Assembly: GCA_005656395.1 (NCBI GenBank) | Contig: SRSI01000038.1 | Coordinates: forward strand, 62,001-126,000 | Direction of reading: 5' to 3' | Source of the DNA: Strongyloides papillosus | Taxonomy: Eukaryota; Nematoda; Chromadorea; Rhabditida; Strongyloididae | Length of the DNA: 64,000 nt | In this document: piece after piece, positions 33,658 through 46,840 of the stretch | Layout of the letters: every line of letters begins with the position of its first letter | Numbering within the stretch: the stretch's first letter is position 1 | Notes under the pieces: model-generated | The model's input: the letters and a program-made list of their open reading frames with translations, nothing else | Told to the model about the DNA's origin: nothing | Databases searched by the model: none | Program-made: the position numbers and the translations under genes

Positions 33658-34720
33658 ATGAAAACTATAAGTTGCATAATTAAAATTTTACCAAAGGAAG
33701 ATATAAAAAACAGGCTTGAACTATTGGCAAAAAATGATAATGGTATGAACAATGCTTTAAAATACATAAAAATTTGTAATAACAATAGCGAAATGTTTCA
33801 TAAAGAAGAGATTCATGTAAAAACAATGAATAACTTTTTCTTTAATATTTTTTGGTAAGCTTTTAACATTAACCATAATAAACATTGTTTAGTGAATACA
33901 TTGGTTTTGATAATGCTTACGAAAGAAATTGTTGTATAAAATTTATGAAGTTTATGAGTCAAATTATCGGAACTAATATTCTCTTTGATCCTAAAAGATT
34001 ATCTGCTAGAATAAGACAAAAACGTAGAAGAAATAAAATAGAAGTTTTTGATAAAAAAATTGATAATTTGGACTTTGAAGATAAAGTATGTATAATCTTA
34101 CTATTTTTAAAAAAAATTTTTTATAGAGTAATATTGTTGATATATGTAGAAATGTCAAAGACAACATTTTACCCATAAAGTTTGTGTTAGAGACAAATTT
34201 AAGTGAAATTATTTCTAAATTTAATTACGAAGAACAATTATTGGGACACGAAGGTTACCAACAACACAAAGTATGTAATTTTTTAAGGACTACAATTCCT
34301 TTCAATCATAGATTCATTTTTCCAACAGAATATACAGCTACATCACTACCAAAACAACTTTCTTCCTTCTGTAAATTAATGAAAATTGAAAGAATTTTTT
34401 GTAGTATTGAAAATGCAAGACACCCTTTAAATGGAATTTTTATAGACAATCAAACAGGATTATATTGTGCTTCCGTTGAAAATGAAATTATTTGGAGAGA
34501 AAAAAATTTTGAATCTATCCTCATTAAATACATTTCAGCTACAATCATTTGTCCAAAAATGAAAGTTGACTTTCAATACAAAAAGTTGTTACAATTTATT
34601 TTACTTGGTTCAGGTATACCACGACACTATTTTATGTCAAAAAATTGTCACACCTATAATTTAGTAGAAAAGGTATTAAAAAACTTTAGAAATGTAGTGG
34701 ACATACCAAATTTTCAATAA
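33658..34720 (+). CDS. Unrecognised CACTA-element protein, three exons (about 327 aa)
   Basis: Proposed exons are 33658-33854, 33893-34085 and 34127-34720, with introns of 38 and 41 bp bounded by GTAAGC...TTTAG and GTATGT...ATAG; all junctions keep frame. The ATG at 33658 opens the frame; an upstream ATG at 33630 hits a stop after 17 codons. The middle part has a basic patch (RLSARIRQKRRRNKIE) that could bind DNA or be a nuclear signal. The C-terminal half is globular (SLPKQLSSFCKLMKIERIFC, then NGIFIDNQTGLYCASVENEI). I recognise no family. Its position inside the transposon and convergent to the transposase suggests an accessory element protein. The very short introns explain why single-frame reading splits it. 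Confidence 0.6.
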
Positions 34721-35198
34721 CATGTTTAATCTAAGCAAAATGATGTTTTGTTAAATGATGTAATATTTATATTTGTTTTGTATTGATCATATAATGTTGG
34801 CTGTTTTCCTTTTAAGATAAAAAAAATATCCGTCAAAATTTTTTTCGAGAATAGAAAGTTTCTTAATAAATAATTAAATAAATATTATATATTATCTTAA
34901 ATTTTCTGTAGTAGTAAATTTGTTATCAAGAATTCTATAAAGTAAAAAATTATATCTTGTCATTTATTCTATAAAAATACTTATACTTATTGTCTTATAC
35001 TGTATTAATTTAGATAGTATAAGGACCAATAAAAATTTTACACTGATAGTATTTAATACAATTTGTTAAGTTAGATATCAATATACATATAATAGTTTAT
35101 TAATGGTTACACAATTATGACAAAAGAATGAATCATTTCATGACGATATGTATTTATATATAACAACTTAAAGTCATCATTTGTTATATCTATCACAG

Positions 35199-37151
35199 TT
35201 AAAAATAATTTGAGAATTTTTCGTAACGTTGGAGATATACCTGTAAGTCATTGATACTACCTTCAACGCTACCAAGAATTCCCGTATCATTCAATATGTT
35301 TGTAACGAACGGTGACTGAGTAACGGTGTACTTAAATGATAGGAACTTTTTTTCAGCTTCCAGAATTTGTTTTCCCAGTTCAGCTCTTATTCCTTTACCT
35401 AGATAAGCTAGGCAAAAATTAAGATGTCTATTTTGTAAAAACTTGAAAACATAATCACTTGTTAAAATTACATTGACATTTTTATTTCTAAATTTTATTG
35501 AAGCATAATTCATCATTTCAGCAAAAGCCTAAAATTTTAATTTAAATTTAAAAGTTGGTTACATAGTAAAAATATTATAAGTTTTGTTGGTGTATAATGC
35601 AAGATAAAAGATTACTTTATTTTACAAGTAGGTTACAATAACACAAATAAGACAAAATAATTACAATTTAGATAACATTTCACAAGTGACCACCTAACAG
35701 TTATGCTAATATTAGCTAGTAAAAAGGAGGGAACTTTAGTTTTTATCAATTACAATTAACACACAATATATTTATATTTCCCTCTTATCTCTATTCTACA
35801 CTAAAAATAAAAGTACATTACAATTGAGGTTACAAGGTAAAAACTACGAAACAACGAAATTCCAAAAAAACCATGTAACCGAATTTTTGTGTTTATATAC
35901 CACAAACTGTTAGAGATAAATTTTCTTTACACGATTAAATAAAAAAACAAACAATGATAAGAAGAACTGTTAAGATTACAATTCTTTTACTATATATATT
36001 ATAAATAATATTATTTTTCTATATATATATAGAAATTTACTCATATTTATTGTGCATTCTTTCTAGATACATAATATAAAAGTTTTTTATCAATAGCACT
36101 ATTTATCACAATCACGATATTACAAAACAATAGTATTAAAATTCATATTTAAACAAGTATATACTATTACATATATTTTTGCTCTTACAATTTCTTTAGT
36201 GGGCTTAATATGCTTTCTTAACGCTAGATTTTCAATAACTTATTTTAACCTTAACTAACCCTAACAAATATAATAATTAACTATAATTAACTATAATCAA
36301 AAAAAATATCAATAAGTTAAATTATATAGAAATGACTTATATCATGCAATTTAATCAGTTTACAGTGTTGATTTTAATGACTTTTGAACTTAATCATTAT
36401 TCTCGCATAATCTTATTGCTATATTTAGACATAACATACCTTAAGTTCCATATAATCATCTAGAGAATTTGAACCAAGTTTAAAATGGCCACACCAAATT
36501 TCATTTTTTGTTAAAATAACGATGGCCGCAACTTTTTTGTTATTCATTGAAATTCTACCACCAATAGCAGAAAGAACAGCATCATGCTGCTCCAACATTT
36601 CAGTCAATACCAAATCAGATGTTTTTCTGAAACTTTCTTTATATTCATAACAATTCATATTGACGTCTACAGAAGAATTAAGAATCATTGAATCAAATTT
36701 ATTTTTTTTTGTAAAAATGGAATCATTACTTCCTGTGCTTAAACTATTACTTGTTGTATTGCTAGAAACATCACTACATATTTTTAGTTGATCAATTTTT
36801 GCTGTTAAAACATTAAACATATTTTCCATTTCTTTTTTTATTGTTTTTTCTTGTACAATTTGATCTTTTTTTAATGTAATTAAATTTTTGATAATCTAAA
36901 AAATTTTTAATCAGTATGTTGAAGTTAAAAATATTTACTATTTAAGTAATGGTAGTGTTTTATAAGACCATTGATCTAAGAAATTACGTTTTTTTGAATA
37001 ACAATGATTTAAATTAAAGAATAGCCTTTTTTTATATTATCATGTTGTTTCTTACCTCACTGTTAACGTTTTGATTATGTAACAATAATTCTTCAAGTTT
37101 TTGGAGATGATTTGGGTTAACGGTAACTCGATCTTGATTTTCTTCTCTCAT
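35199..37151 (-). CDS. Unrecognised CACTA-element protein, three exons (about 293 aa)
   Basis: Proposed exons are 37056-37151, 36440-36895 and 35199-35528. The introns are 160 bp and 911 bp with GTAAGA and GTATGT donors and TTTTTAG/ATTTTAG acceptors, and the frame is kept throughout. The N-terminus (MREENQDRVTVNPNHLQKLE onward, residues 1-70) looks like a charged coiled coil, with a Ser/Thr/Asn-rich linker at about 75-95. The C-terminal region contains YLGKGIRAELGKQILEAEKK. No family is recognised. It lies just 3' of, and in the same orientation as, the transposase gene, so a partner or DNA-binding protein is a fair guess. The long last intron is atypical for this element and may hide another exon. 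Confidence 0.58.
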
Positions 37152-37293
37152 TAGAAATTTTTAAAATAAGGAAAATGATTTTTTTATTAAAAAATTTTTA
37201 ATTTATGTAAAAATTTTACAAATTTAAATAATAATGCATATGATTTATAATTAATATTTTCAGAAATAAATTTATAATTTTAAAGCAATTATA

Positions 37294-39271
37294 TTATGTT
37301 TCAATTGACATAACAAATGACTCAATAAATTCAGCATCATTATAAGTTTGATTTAATTCATATTCAATTTCTTTGTAACTCCATTTCTCGTCAACGTGTT
37401 TTCCATCTTCCCAATTATCAGATATATTTAAATCAAAATAATTTTGAATAATTATACTTTTAATTATCGATAAACCAATATTTATGTGACAATTATTATT
37501 TCTCATTATTTTTTTTATTCTCATATGGCTTGCTTAAAGAAAGTATAAATAAAAAATTAGTCACTTACCTTCAAATCTTAGACAACTCCAATTCACTGGT
37601 GTAAGATGAAAATGTTCGATTGCAGATGGATAGTGCAATATATTATGAAATTTAGTGCTCATTCGAAAACCTGGTAAAACTTCCCATAATAACTAAAAAA
37701 CTAGATTCTTAACTTGTAAAAAGTAATTTTAATTTCATTTAATAATATTTTTTTAAAATTTTTCTATTAAAACATGTTTTATAGAAATATTGCTTTTATA
37801 AGGAAGTCAATTTTTAAAACTTTAAACTATACCTTATAAAAATGATCTACATTTGTTGTTGTTATTTTAATAGCTTCATGAACAGATATTTCATGATCCA
37901 TAGTCATATAACAAAGATTAAGTAAGCATTCAATTAAAGATTTTATCTGTAACATCTTTGAAATACTATCCAAAATGTCTTTTTTCTCCTCAATAATCTT
38001 ACAAACAACAATGTAAAATGAATGAAGAATATATAGTGATTGTGTACCTGACACTGACAATTTAACTTTTTTTTGAAAGTTAGTGAGATCATATCTTTGT
38101 GGTACTACAATCATACTTGGTTTAAAAACTGTGCATATTTTTTCATAATACCCTAGTTGTTTTGATTCATCTAGAATAAAATCACATAATTCATTATTTA
38201 AAATATCAGTAATTATTTGTACAATTATTAAAAGAGGATACATCACAACTCCTACAATTCCGTGCATCAGATCATGAAATGGATCACTAATTATGTGATT
38301 TAAATTTGGTAAGAATTCAATCTGTTTTTCCATATATATATATATCGTTTTACTAAAGAAACAGAAACGAAATGTTTCCACTGTCGTCCTCCTAAGCTGC
38401 ACCCTCTACAGTTATTTGTCCCTAAATCTCTATAGTTTTGAGTTTTATTGTGTAAAACTTGAAGAAAAGCATTATCTCCTAAAATGTTACTTGCATTTAT
38501 ATTAAAATTATAGATTTTTATATTTTTCTTTTATTATTTTTGAAAGCTAATTTTTTTAACGTACCTGTAACTAAAACAATTTTTATTTCTCGAACAACAT
38601 CCTGATAATCAAAAATTAAAGAGTTAATATAGTTAACCACAAAGATAACAAGTTCATTGTACTTATTTTTTTTCACAAAAGATGATTTACAGATACCTAA
38701 AGTACGATAGTGTTTTAATGAAGAACTTTTAATATGAGGTCTGTTAACAATCCAATATCCAACATGTGTAATTAAAACATTTGATCTAGATGCTCCAATA
38801 GGATTTCCTAAAATATTAAATAAGAAAGACACTATAAAAACATTTTCAAATACCTATTCCACAATCATCTAATGCTAAAACAATTTCAATAATTTTCGTT
38901 TCAGGTTCCAGGCCTCCTGTCTTATCTAGATATAAAGTTAAATCATTAATCAAATTAATATAGTGAAAACAGGGTACTTCATTTTTCATTTTAATACGAT
39001 GATTCGGAGCTATTGCTTCAGTAAGCTCTTTTTTCTTTATTGTTTTCTGCGCTTTATTTATATCAGAACTGAATTTAACGTATTTCATAACTTTTAATAA
39101 ATCACTATTTTTAAATACTTCTATGAATTGTATTAGAAAATTTTCAAAATCAATTAACTGCTGCTGATTAAAGTAGTTTTTTGAAAGATAATTTATAATT
39201 ACTTGGTTTACATTTTCTCCAATTTCTTTGAAATCATTATATGCTAATTCATTGGGAGCTAATCTTTTCAT
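37294..39271 (-). CDS. Probable CMC-type transposase, multi-exon, possible frameshift
   Basis: Proposed exons are 38854-39271, 38565-38807, 37833-38478, 37569-37692 and 37294-37532, with introns of 46, 86, 140 and 36 bp having GT-AG ends and consistent phase. The joined protein shows ordered motifs: DDCGIGNPIGASR, TGDN, NNCRGC, DPFHDLMHGIV, KFHNILHYPSAI and CLRFEASHMR. From memory these fit a transposase-like protein family of eukaryotic DNA transposons (NPLG, GDN, CRFC, HDLxEG, HYP, RFEAKH). Within the third exon the reading frame must shift once between about 38333 and 38430, either by a further roughly 50-bp intron (weak GTGCAG donor) or by a one-base indel in the (TA)n run near 38335-38350. 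The latter would make the gene defective. The catalytic acidic residues were not assigned. Confidence 0.65.
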
Positions 39272-39464
39272 ATTTGGTAGGTAACAAAATAATATTGAAG
39301 AAAATAATTATCATAAATTTACAAATTTTTTATTCAAATTTTTTGGCGTGATTATTTTTTTTCTATAACGTGACACTAAATTTATGTCACGTTAGAAATT
39401 TATAATTTGAATTATTTATGCTAAATATTCATTTTGAATAGCTAATTTTTTTTAGCCAAAAACG

Positions 39465-39484
39465 TCACGATTTCCTTTTCAGTG
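39465..39484 (-). repeat. Right terminal inverted repeat of the CACTA-like element
   Basis: Read inward on the minus strand it is CACTGAAAAGGAAATCGTGA. It ends 62 bp before the tRNA-Gly(UCC) gene. Confidence 0.85.
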
Positions 39485-39546
39485 AACGAAACAGATGTGA
39501 TTAAATGAGCAAAATAAGTAATTTTATCTCTAAAAGAATATGTAAA

Positions 39547-39618
39547 TGCGTTTATCGGGAATCGAACCCGAATCGGCCGCTTGGAAGGCGGCCATGCTGA
39601 CCATTACACCATAAACGC
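39547..39618 (-). tRNA. tRNA-Gly (UCC)
   Basis: Acceptor GCGTTTA pairs with TAAACGC, the anticodon loop is CTTCCAA, and the T-loop is TTCGATT. The gene is intact. Confidence 0.93.
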
Positions 39619-41094
39619 GTGTTATGATGGAAATACCAAATTTTTCCGTTCTTACACATTGTCTAATTTTTTTAATCCAATAATACAATTAATATATTAA
39701 TAATGTTGTAATTTAAAGAGGAATAAAACATTTTTTTATCATTTGTTTGTAAGCTAATTTACTTTTAAATTAACAAAAATAAATGAATGTTTTTCATAAT
39801 GAATAAAAGAAAGTTATTTTGACTGATCTTCCACTTAGTTTGAAAAAATATAAATACCTCACTAATAGTTATATAATAACATGATACATATAAAAAAAGC
39901 AAAAATCACTGTAAAATATAGTGATTTTGTTACATTTATTAAAAAATCTAATTTTTTTGACTTACCACTAATTTTATCGCAATTATTTAGTATCTAGAAA
40001 TTAAATCAACAATTTGAAAAGTATAAAAATAATTGCCTTTTTTCTATAACATCATTTTTATTTTATAAATTAAGTTGCTTTCTACAATACATTTCAAAAT
40101 ACAAGATTATATTCAATTTTTTAAAAATCGTAAATACTGTTATAAAGAGCATTTATTAAAACATAACAATATCTTTTTTTTAATAATAATTTTAATTATA
40201 GTAAAAATATATTTTTTTTATAAAGTTATACTCATCTGACGACCAAATTTTTTTATGATATCATTCATGATCACTCATAAAAACAGATTTATATAAATTT
40301 ATAATGCATTATGCATTCGTGTTCAAAGTAAAAAACTTTTAAATATTTTAACTTTTAAAAAGAGATTATATTAAAATAATATCTGATAATATATTTCATA
40401 GTATATTAAATAAAGCAACTCTAAGATGAGCAGAATATGATAGAAAATATTAAAAATAAAAAAGTTACATCACTTCAAAGTGTCAAACATATATATTTTT
40501 GTAAAGCACATGAAAATTTTTATTTGGCGAAATAATATTTTATGTCGTTTACAGCACTTTTTGTTTGTCGTTTGATATTATTAAAATTTTGATAAAATTT
40601 AATTTTTTTACAAATAATTTTATTACTTTTATAAAAGACTTTCATAATTTGTTTTTATTATTTCGTCTATACTGTAAATAATTGTTCCAGTAAAACATTA
40701 AGATTATTTAAAATATAATAAAACATTGCACAATTTCCTGATTACTGAAAACAATGTAGGAAATAATCGGTATTTGACTAGTCAAAATTTTCTCAAAATT
40801 TAATTGTAATTAATAGTACTGTAGTCGAGAAAAGAGACATTTGTCTAAAAACTATATAGCGAATCGCGCCGCTACTTAATTTTGCCGGTTAATTTTCTAT
40901 AATAAAGAAATTGCGAAGGTATTTGATTTAACAGTTTGGCTGAAAAATAGCTATTTAGAGCGATTTTTTTCTAGAATAAAAGGTATTCTAAGTATAAATA
41001 ATAACAAATAAACATATTTGAAAGATTTCCAGCATTTGTTTTTTCGAGTGAAATTTATGATTTTGTTCGAAAAAAGCACATAATTTCTATCCAC
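39619..41094. other. A+T-rich intergenic stretch
   Basis: No gene. A small G+C-richer patch at 40860-40892 is unexplained. Confidence 0.45.
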
Positions 41095-41200
41095 TTATTG
41101 ATAAGACTTAGCCTATGGACTCTCATTGACTGGCACTGCCGTAACCTAGCCTCCGTATAAAGATAGATAAAAACATTTTTACGAATAACTTATTTATTAT
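41095..41200 (-). repeat. Dispersed module M, inverted copy
   Basis: Read on the minus strand it contains GGCTAGGTTACGGCAGTGCC, then AGAGTCCATAGGCTAAGTCT, matching 28400-28480 and 43420-43480. Confidence 0.65.
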
Positions 41201-42732
<1,532 letters not shown>

Positions 42733-42930
42733 GACGCTACTACCACTGAGCCAATGTGGCTGTGAATCCGAGCACACCCTGATTGGTAATCACGCTTAAT
42801 TCTTTATACAGTCAATTTTAGAAGTCAAGATTTGCAATATTGGCTAATTGAATAGTAAATTATTTATAACTGCATTTCTCAGTATCCTAAGTTTTTTATG
42901 CCAATTTGTTGAATTATCAAATCTCTGAAT

Positions 42931-43644
42931 GGGTGCACGTCAACTATTCAAAATTTTCTGTCAAAAAACGCGATTTAGAAAAATAACGGTTTTTTGACAA
43001 AAAATGCATTTTAGAAATTGCATAGTGAAAACAGTGTATTTCCACTATGCAATAAATAAAATGCAAACCTCAGTATTCTCGACTATCGAGAAACTGGGTT
43101 TTATAAACCGACGACATCGGAAATGTACCAACCCTACACTTATTTCATTTCATTCACTTAAAATTTTTCTGTCACTTTAAAAAAAACAAAAGTACACATA
43201 GTATATACATTTTCCCAAAAAATGGTAATAATTTTCTTCCTTTGTCTTTTAAAAAAATAAATAAATCTTGTGTTTTTTTTCAAAAATATGACATGCTTAA
43301 AGTAAAACTGTATAAACAAAAAAATATTGCATCGAAAATTTTTTTTTTAAAAAATTTTTATTATGACTGTATCAGTAGAATTTTGTTAAAAAATAATTCG
43401 TAGAATATTTCTTCCAATTCCTTATATGAGGGCTAGACTATGCGATGCTAGTTAAAGGGAGGCCACGGGTCAAGACTTATTAACAAATTGATAAAAATAG
43501 TGTAATTTTGATGTTTTTTTATTATTATATTTGTTAATACTCCACACTTAAACTTATTTTGAAAAGATACTTTTAACACAAATTTAGAGTTTTATGTATC
43601 ACGGCGAATTTGTAAAAAAGACATTGTAGAGTTGACGTGTTACC
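42931..43644 (-). mobile_element. MULE-like MITE (714 bp) next to a tRNA-Ile half
   Basis: The ends are GGGTGCACGTCAACTATTCA and, inverted, GGTAACACGTCAACTCTACA. Internally it mirrors 42028-42732 (modules N and M inverted). The right border continues into tRNA-Ile at GTTGGTTAG, but the left border (…AATCTCTGAAT) has no matching duplication or tRNA sequence. One flank has therefore been lost or exchanged, plausibly by recombination between the two neighbouring copies. Confidence 0.82.
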
Positions 43645-43724
43645 GTTGGTTAGCGCGTGGTACTTATAAGTTAAAGCTGTTCTAAGCAATGCCAAGGTCA
43701 CCAGTTCGAGCCTGGTATGGGGCA
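43645..43724 (+). pseudogene. tRNA-Ile (UAU) 3' part with intron, 5' part missing
   Basis: It begins in the D-loop (GTTGGTTAGCGCG). The anticodon loop CTTATAA is followed by about 20 intron-like bases, then ATGCCA, T-arm ACCAG-TTCGAGC-CTGGT and acceptor ATGGGGC. The expected 5' acceptor strand GCCCCAT was not found at the other end of the adjacent MITE or elsewhere nearby. The break position in the D-arm matches the other MULE-MITE insertions. Confidence 0.85.
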
Positions 43725-44185
43725 AATGTTACATTTTACATCTATGATACTACAAAAACAAAAGTCTTATATTCGTATTCTTTCATTACTACAATCTCTT
43801 ATAATTAAACAATTAAAAGAAAACTAGGAAATGATTAGTTAGTAGACATTATAAATTACTTCTGAATTTTTTTCAAAACAGTGAACACACTTGTTTTCAA
43901 AATAAACATTTTATCAAAATTTAAAAAACACATTATGTTTTAAGTAATTCAGAAAACGAAAGTTGAAGCTACGGTTAAAAACTACTTCTTATGGAAGTAA
44001 ATTCGAACGAAAGCTTAGTTATTGCTAAAATGTTGCTAAATCTTTAAGAATATGTAATAAAGCATTTTATTATCACACAAAACACTACTGTATCAAGACA
44101 AATTCGTTCACTATCCCAAAATTTTGCTTTACTTTGAATTTAGAAGTAATTTTGTGTAGGAACTGATATCAAAAGGAGAGATAAA
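43725..44185. other. A+T-rich intergenic stretch
   Basis: Nothing supportable was seen between tRNA-Ile and tRNA-Asn. Confidence 0.5.
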
Positions 44186-44188
44186 CGC

Positions 44189-44242
<54 letters not shown>

Positions 44243-45414
44243 AATTGGGGTGCACGTAAATCCACCAAAAATTTTTGTCAAAAAACGCAATCTAGAGGAT
44301 TGTGTGATTTTTGGCAAAAAATGCAATCTAGGATTTTATATAATAGTAATATATATATAATATATACACTACTATTATACAAAATACCAAATTGACCCAG
44401 CCTCAGTACTAAACTGAAACTGGGTTTTATAAACCGACGTGCCGGACACATACATATATTATATAGTTTTTCGTTTCATTCGCACATAATTTTTATGTCA
44501 CTTTGAAAAAAATGAAAATGATCTTATAATGATTAATATATACATTTTTTTAATAAAATATAAAGTATTTAAATGTATAAATCATTAAATATATTCATTA
44601 TTTTGATAATAGTTAAGATAAAGAAATTTTTTAAAACACATTTTATTATATTTAACAATAATAATTGTATTAGTGTTATGTTTTTTTATTTAATATGAGT
44701 TTTCTAATATTTTCAATGGACAAACATGTCCAACATATATTAAAAAATAAGTCGTCCTTAGAATTTTATATCTTTAAAATCGGTGTTTTAATCTCAAGAA
44801 ATATATATTTTTTACAAGAATAATAATTTTGTTAACATTATTTATGATGTAGTCAAAATCTGTATTTTCAGAGTAGTAAAAATTTAGATTAATTTTGTTT
44901 TAATGTTTTAATTGAATAATAATCACCTTACAAGTAAAAAATTGTTTTTTATTAAAATTAATACCAATTTTTCTAGTTTAAAATAATTTCGCTAACATTA
45001 TTCATGACATAGTAAAAATCTATACTTCAAATTTGTAAAATCTAAAGTAATTTTGTTTAACAGTTAAATTTTATTAATCATTTGCTTAATAATTTACAAA
45101 ATTTTATCTTATATTTTAATTATTAATGTATACATAGATTACCAAAATAACATAAAATATCTTTTGTATTCAAAGTGTTATTATATAAATTTTTTTTACC
45201 AATAAAATAATGGCAACATAAATAACACACTCAATTATCAAAAAAATACTAAAAATTACATATTATCTTTGTTTTTAATAAAAGAAACTTATATCTATGT
45301 TTTAATTTATAAGCATAATCCTGACACAAAAATTGGTAAAAAATCACTGTGTGATTTTTGGCAAAAAACGCATTGTAGGATTTACGTGCTACCAACCAAT
45401 TGCGCCACGGAGGC
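44186..45414 (-). pseudogene. tRNA-Asn (GUU) gene split by a MULE-like MITE
   Basis: The 3' part (44186-44247: anticodon loop CTGTTAA, T-arm GGTGG-TTCAAGC-CCACC, acceptor CGGGGGC) and the 5' part (45394-45414: GCCTCCGTGGCG and the duplicated site) join after removing the insert and one AACCAATTG copy. In tRNA sense the duplication is CAATTGGTT, nucleotides 13-21, in the D-arm. Confidence 0.92.
44248..45393 (-). mobile_element. MULE-like MITE (1146 bp) in tRNA-Asn
   Basis: The ends are GGGTGCACGTAAATCCACC and, inverted, GGTAGCACGTAAATCCTACA. The 9-bp duplication AACCAATTG flanks it (44239-44247, 45394-45402). It is the inverted counterpart of the tRNA-Ser MITE (25243-26529): subterminal GCGTTTTTTG repeats, module N at 44398-44515 and long stretches of the A+T-rich interior match. 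It has no coding region. Confidence 0.9.
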
Positions 45415-46052
45415 TACGCGTGGCAAGCCTTTTTCTTCAAGATTTTACGTCGAAAAGGCAAAATATTATTCTATTCAAAAAAATTGCGCAAACATTTTCA
45501 AATGACTCATTTCTTTCATTTATTAAATACTTTTAAATACGTTAATTAATATTTATCCTTGGAAAAAAAGCTATGATATTAAATAAAATATAATTTAATT
45601 AATACGGTTATTGAAATTTGATGTTAACAAAAACTACTAACACAAGTGCTTTTTTACTAACTAAATTAACAAAAAATTATAAAAAATTTTCCATGATATG
45701 AAATGAATGGCTTATATCAAAATATAGTTACTTATTAAATAAAATGGCTATCATTTGTTAATAAAAACAAAAAAATATGGTAATTATTGAATTAAACTGT
45801 ATTACTATTTAATACTTTTTTAATTTAAGCTATAAAAGTTTTGTAATTTCTATTTTTCTAAATACCCAATTTTGAATATACAATGAGTTCTTGAAACACT
45901 CGAAGCAAAATATCTTGATAATTTTCACTTTGTTATAAATGAAAATGGCGATAAAATTATACATAATGTATTATATAATATCAAATAAATACCAAGATAA
46001 TAAAGTTTTGCCTTTTTATTAAAGAAACATTTATAGATGGAAATAAAAAAAA
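45415..46052. other. A+T-rich intergenic stretch
   Basis: Nothing supportable was seen between tRNA-Asn and the first 5S-like sequence. Confidence 0.5.
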
Positions 46053-46168
46053 GGCTTTTGCCTGTAAAATTTGCTAGTAGGTTTTTCATCCAAGTTCTAA
46101 AATAACTTGACGTTGATTCGCTTCGGAAATCGGACAGAATCCAGTACTTTAAGCAAGATTTACTTAAC
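46053..46168 (-). pseudogene. 5S rRNA-like sequence, diverged copy
   Basis: On the minus strand GGATTCTGTCCGATTTCCGA, AGCGAATCAACGTC and AGAACTTGGATGAAAAACC align with the conserved middle of eukaryotic 5S rRNA (the TCCCGTCYGATCTC, AAGCTAAGC and GTACTTGGATGGGAGACC blocks). A T-run (CCTTTTTTTT) follows, like a Pol III terminator. Pairing of the outer helix is poor, so it is probably a decayed copy. Confidence 0.5.
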
Positions 46169-46319
46169 GTCAGATTGTCAACTATAGTTAACATTTTTGA
46201 TTTTGAGTATATAAAAACATGGCACTACAATTGTTTTCTACAGAATTATAAATAATAATATTAAATTAACGAAGAATTATTTCATTATAATAAGTACACT
46301 TTTTAAATGAATTTTGTTA

Positions 46320-46610
46320 ATTTTAATATCTAAAAACTTTAAAAATATTGTTATTATTTATAAAATAGTTTTTTTTCGGCATTTTTATTTAAACATTGAC
46401 CTCTTATATCCATACACATACATTTGCTGCGTATTAATTGACATAAAAATTGTAGGCGAATGAAATATAAAAAATGCGGGTTGATGATTATTATAAAATT
46501 GTCGGTTTAAATAACCCAATTTAGAGGTAAAATTGAATTCTGAGGCTGATTCTTCAAATTTCAAAATTTTGGAATGAAGCTAGAAATAGTTTCTAATATT
46601 TTTAACATTT
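46320..46610 (+). repeat. Dispersed repeat with diverged module N (copy 1)
   Basis: It shares TTGTTATTATTTATAAAATA, a CGGCATT segment, GGCGAATGAAATATAAAA-like and GGTAAAATTGAATTCTGAGG blocks with 57180-57460, in the same order and orientation. The module N core (TCGGTTTAAATAACCCAATT) is recognisable but diverged. Confidence 0.6.
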
Positions 46611-46840
46611 GTCTGAATGTAATATATTAACTAATACTTATTATAAGTACATATTTAGTTGTATAACTACATCTAGAATTCAAAATTATACATAATAAAA
46701 TAAAATTAAAATGATAACTAAATTTTTATTGACTTTGTTATTTTTTTGGTAATTATTTAAATTAATAAACAGATATTTAAAATTATTTGTATAAAAATGT
46801 TGTTATTGTAATTATTTTATATAAACAAGATTAAAAAAAA

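Larger units (their letters stand above)
32687..39484 (-). mobile_element. CACTA-like (CMC) DNA transposon, 6.8 kb, with three intron-bearing genes
   Basis: The left end CACTGAAAAGCAAAACGTGA and the inverted right end CACTGAAAAGGAAATCGTGA match at 18 of 20 positions. Subterminal CGTGAC/GTCACG motifs recur at both ends (about 32702-32770 and 39345-39470), as is usual for CACTA elements. CACTA/CACTG ends define the CMC group. A duplication is not clear: only AA is shared at the borders. Inside are a transposase-like gene (37294-39271), a second minus-strand gene (35199-37151) and a convergent plus-strand gene (33658-34720). Intron sizes of 36-160 bp plus one 0.9 kb intron are inferred from GT-AG sites that keep frame. 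Confidence 0.85.

Noticed and set aside
32684..39487. 3-bp duplication for the CACTA-like element
   Set aside because: Left CAA and right AAC do not match; only AA is shared, which is not meaningful in this A+T-rich sequence.
45269..45536. 78- and 67-codon frames at the right end of the tRNA-Asn MITE
   Set aside because: They run from MITE TIR through tRNA-Asn sequence, so they are chance frames.
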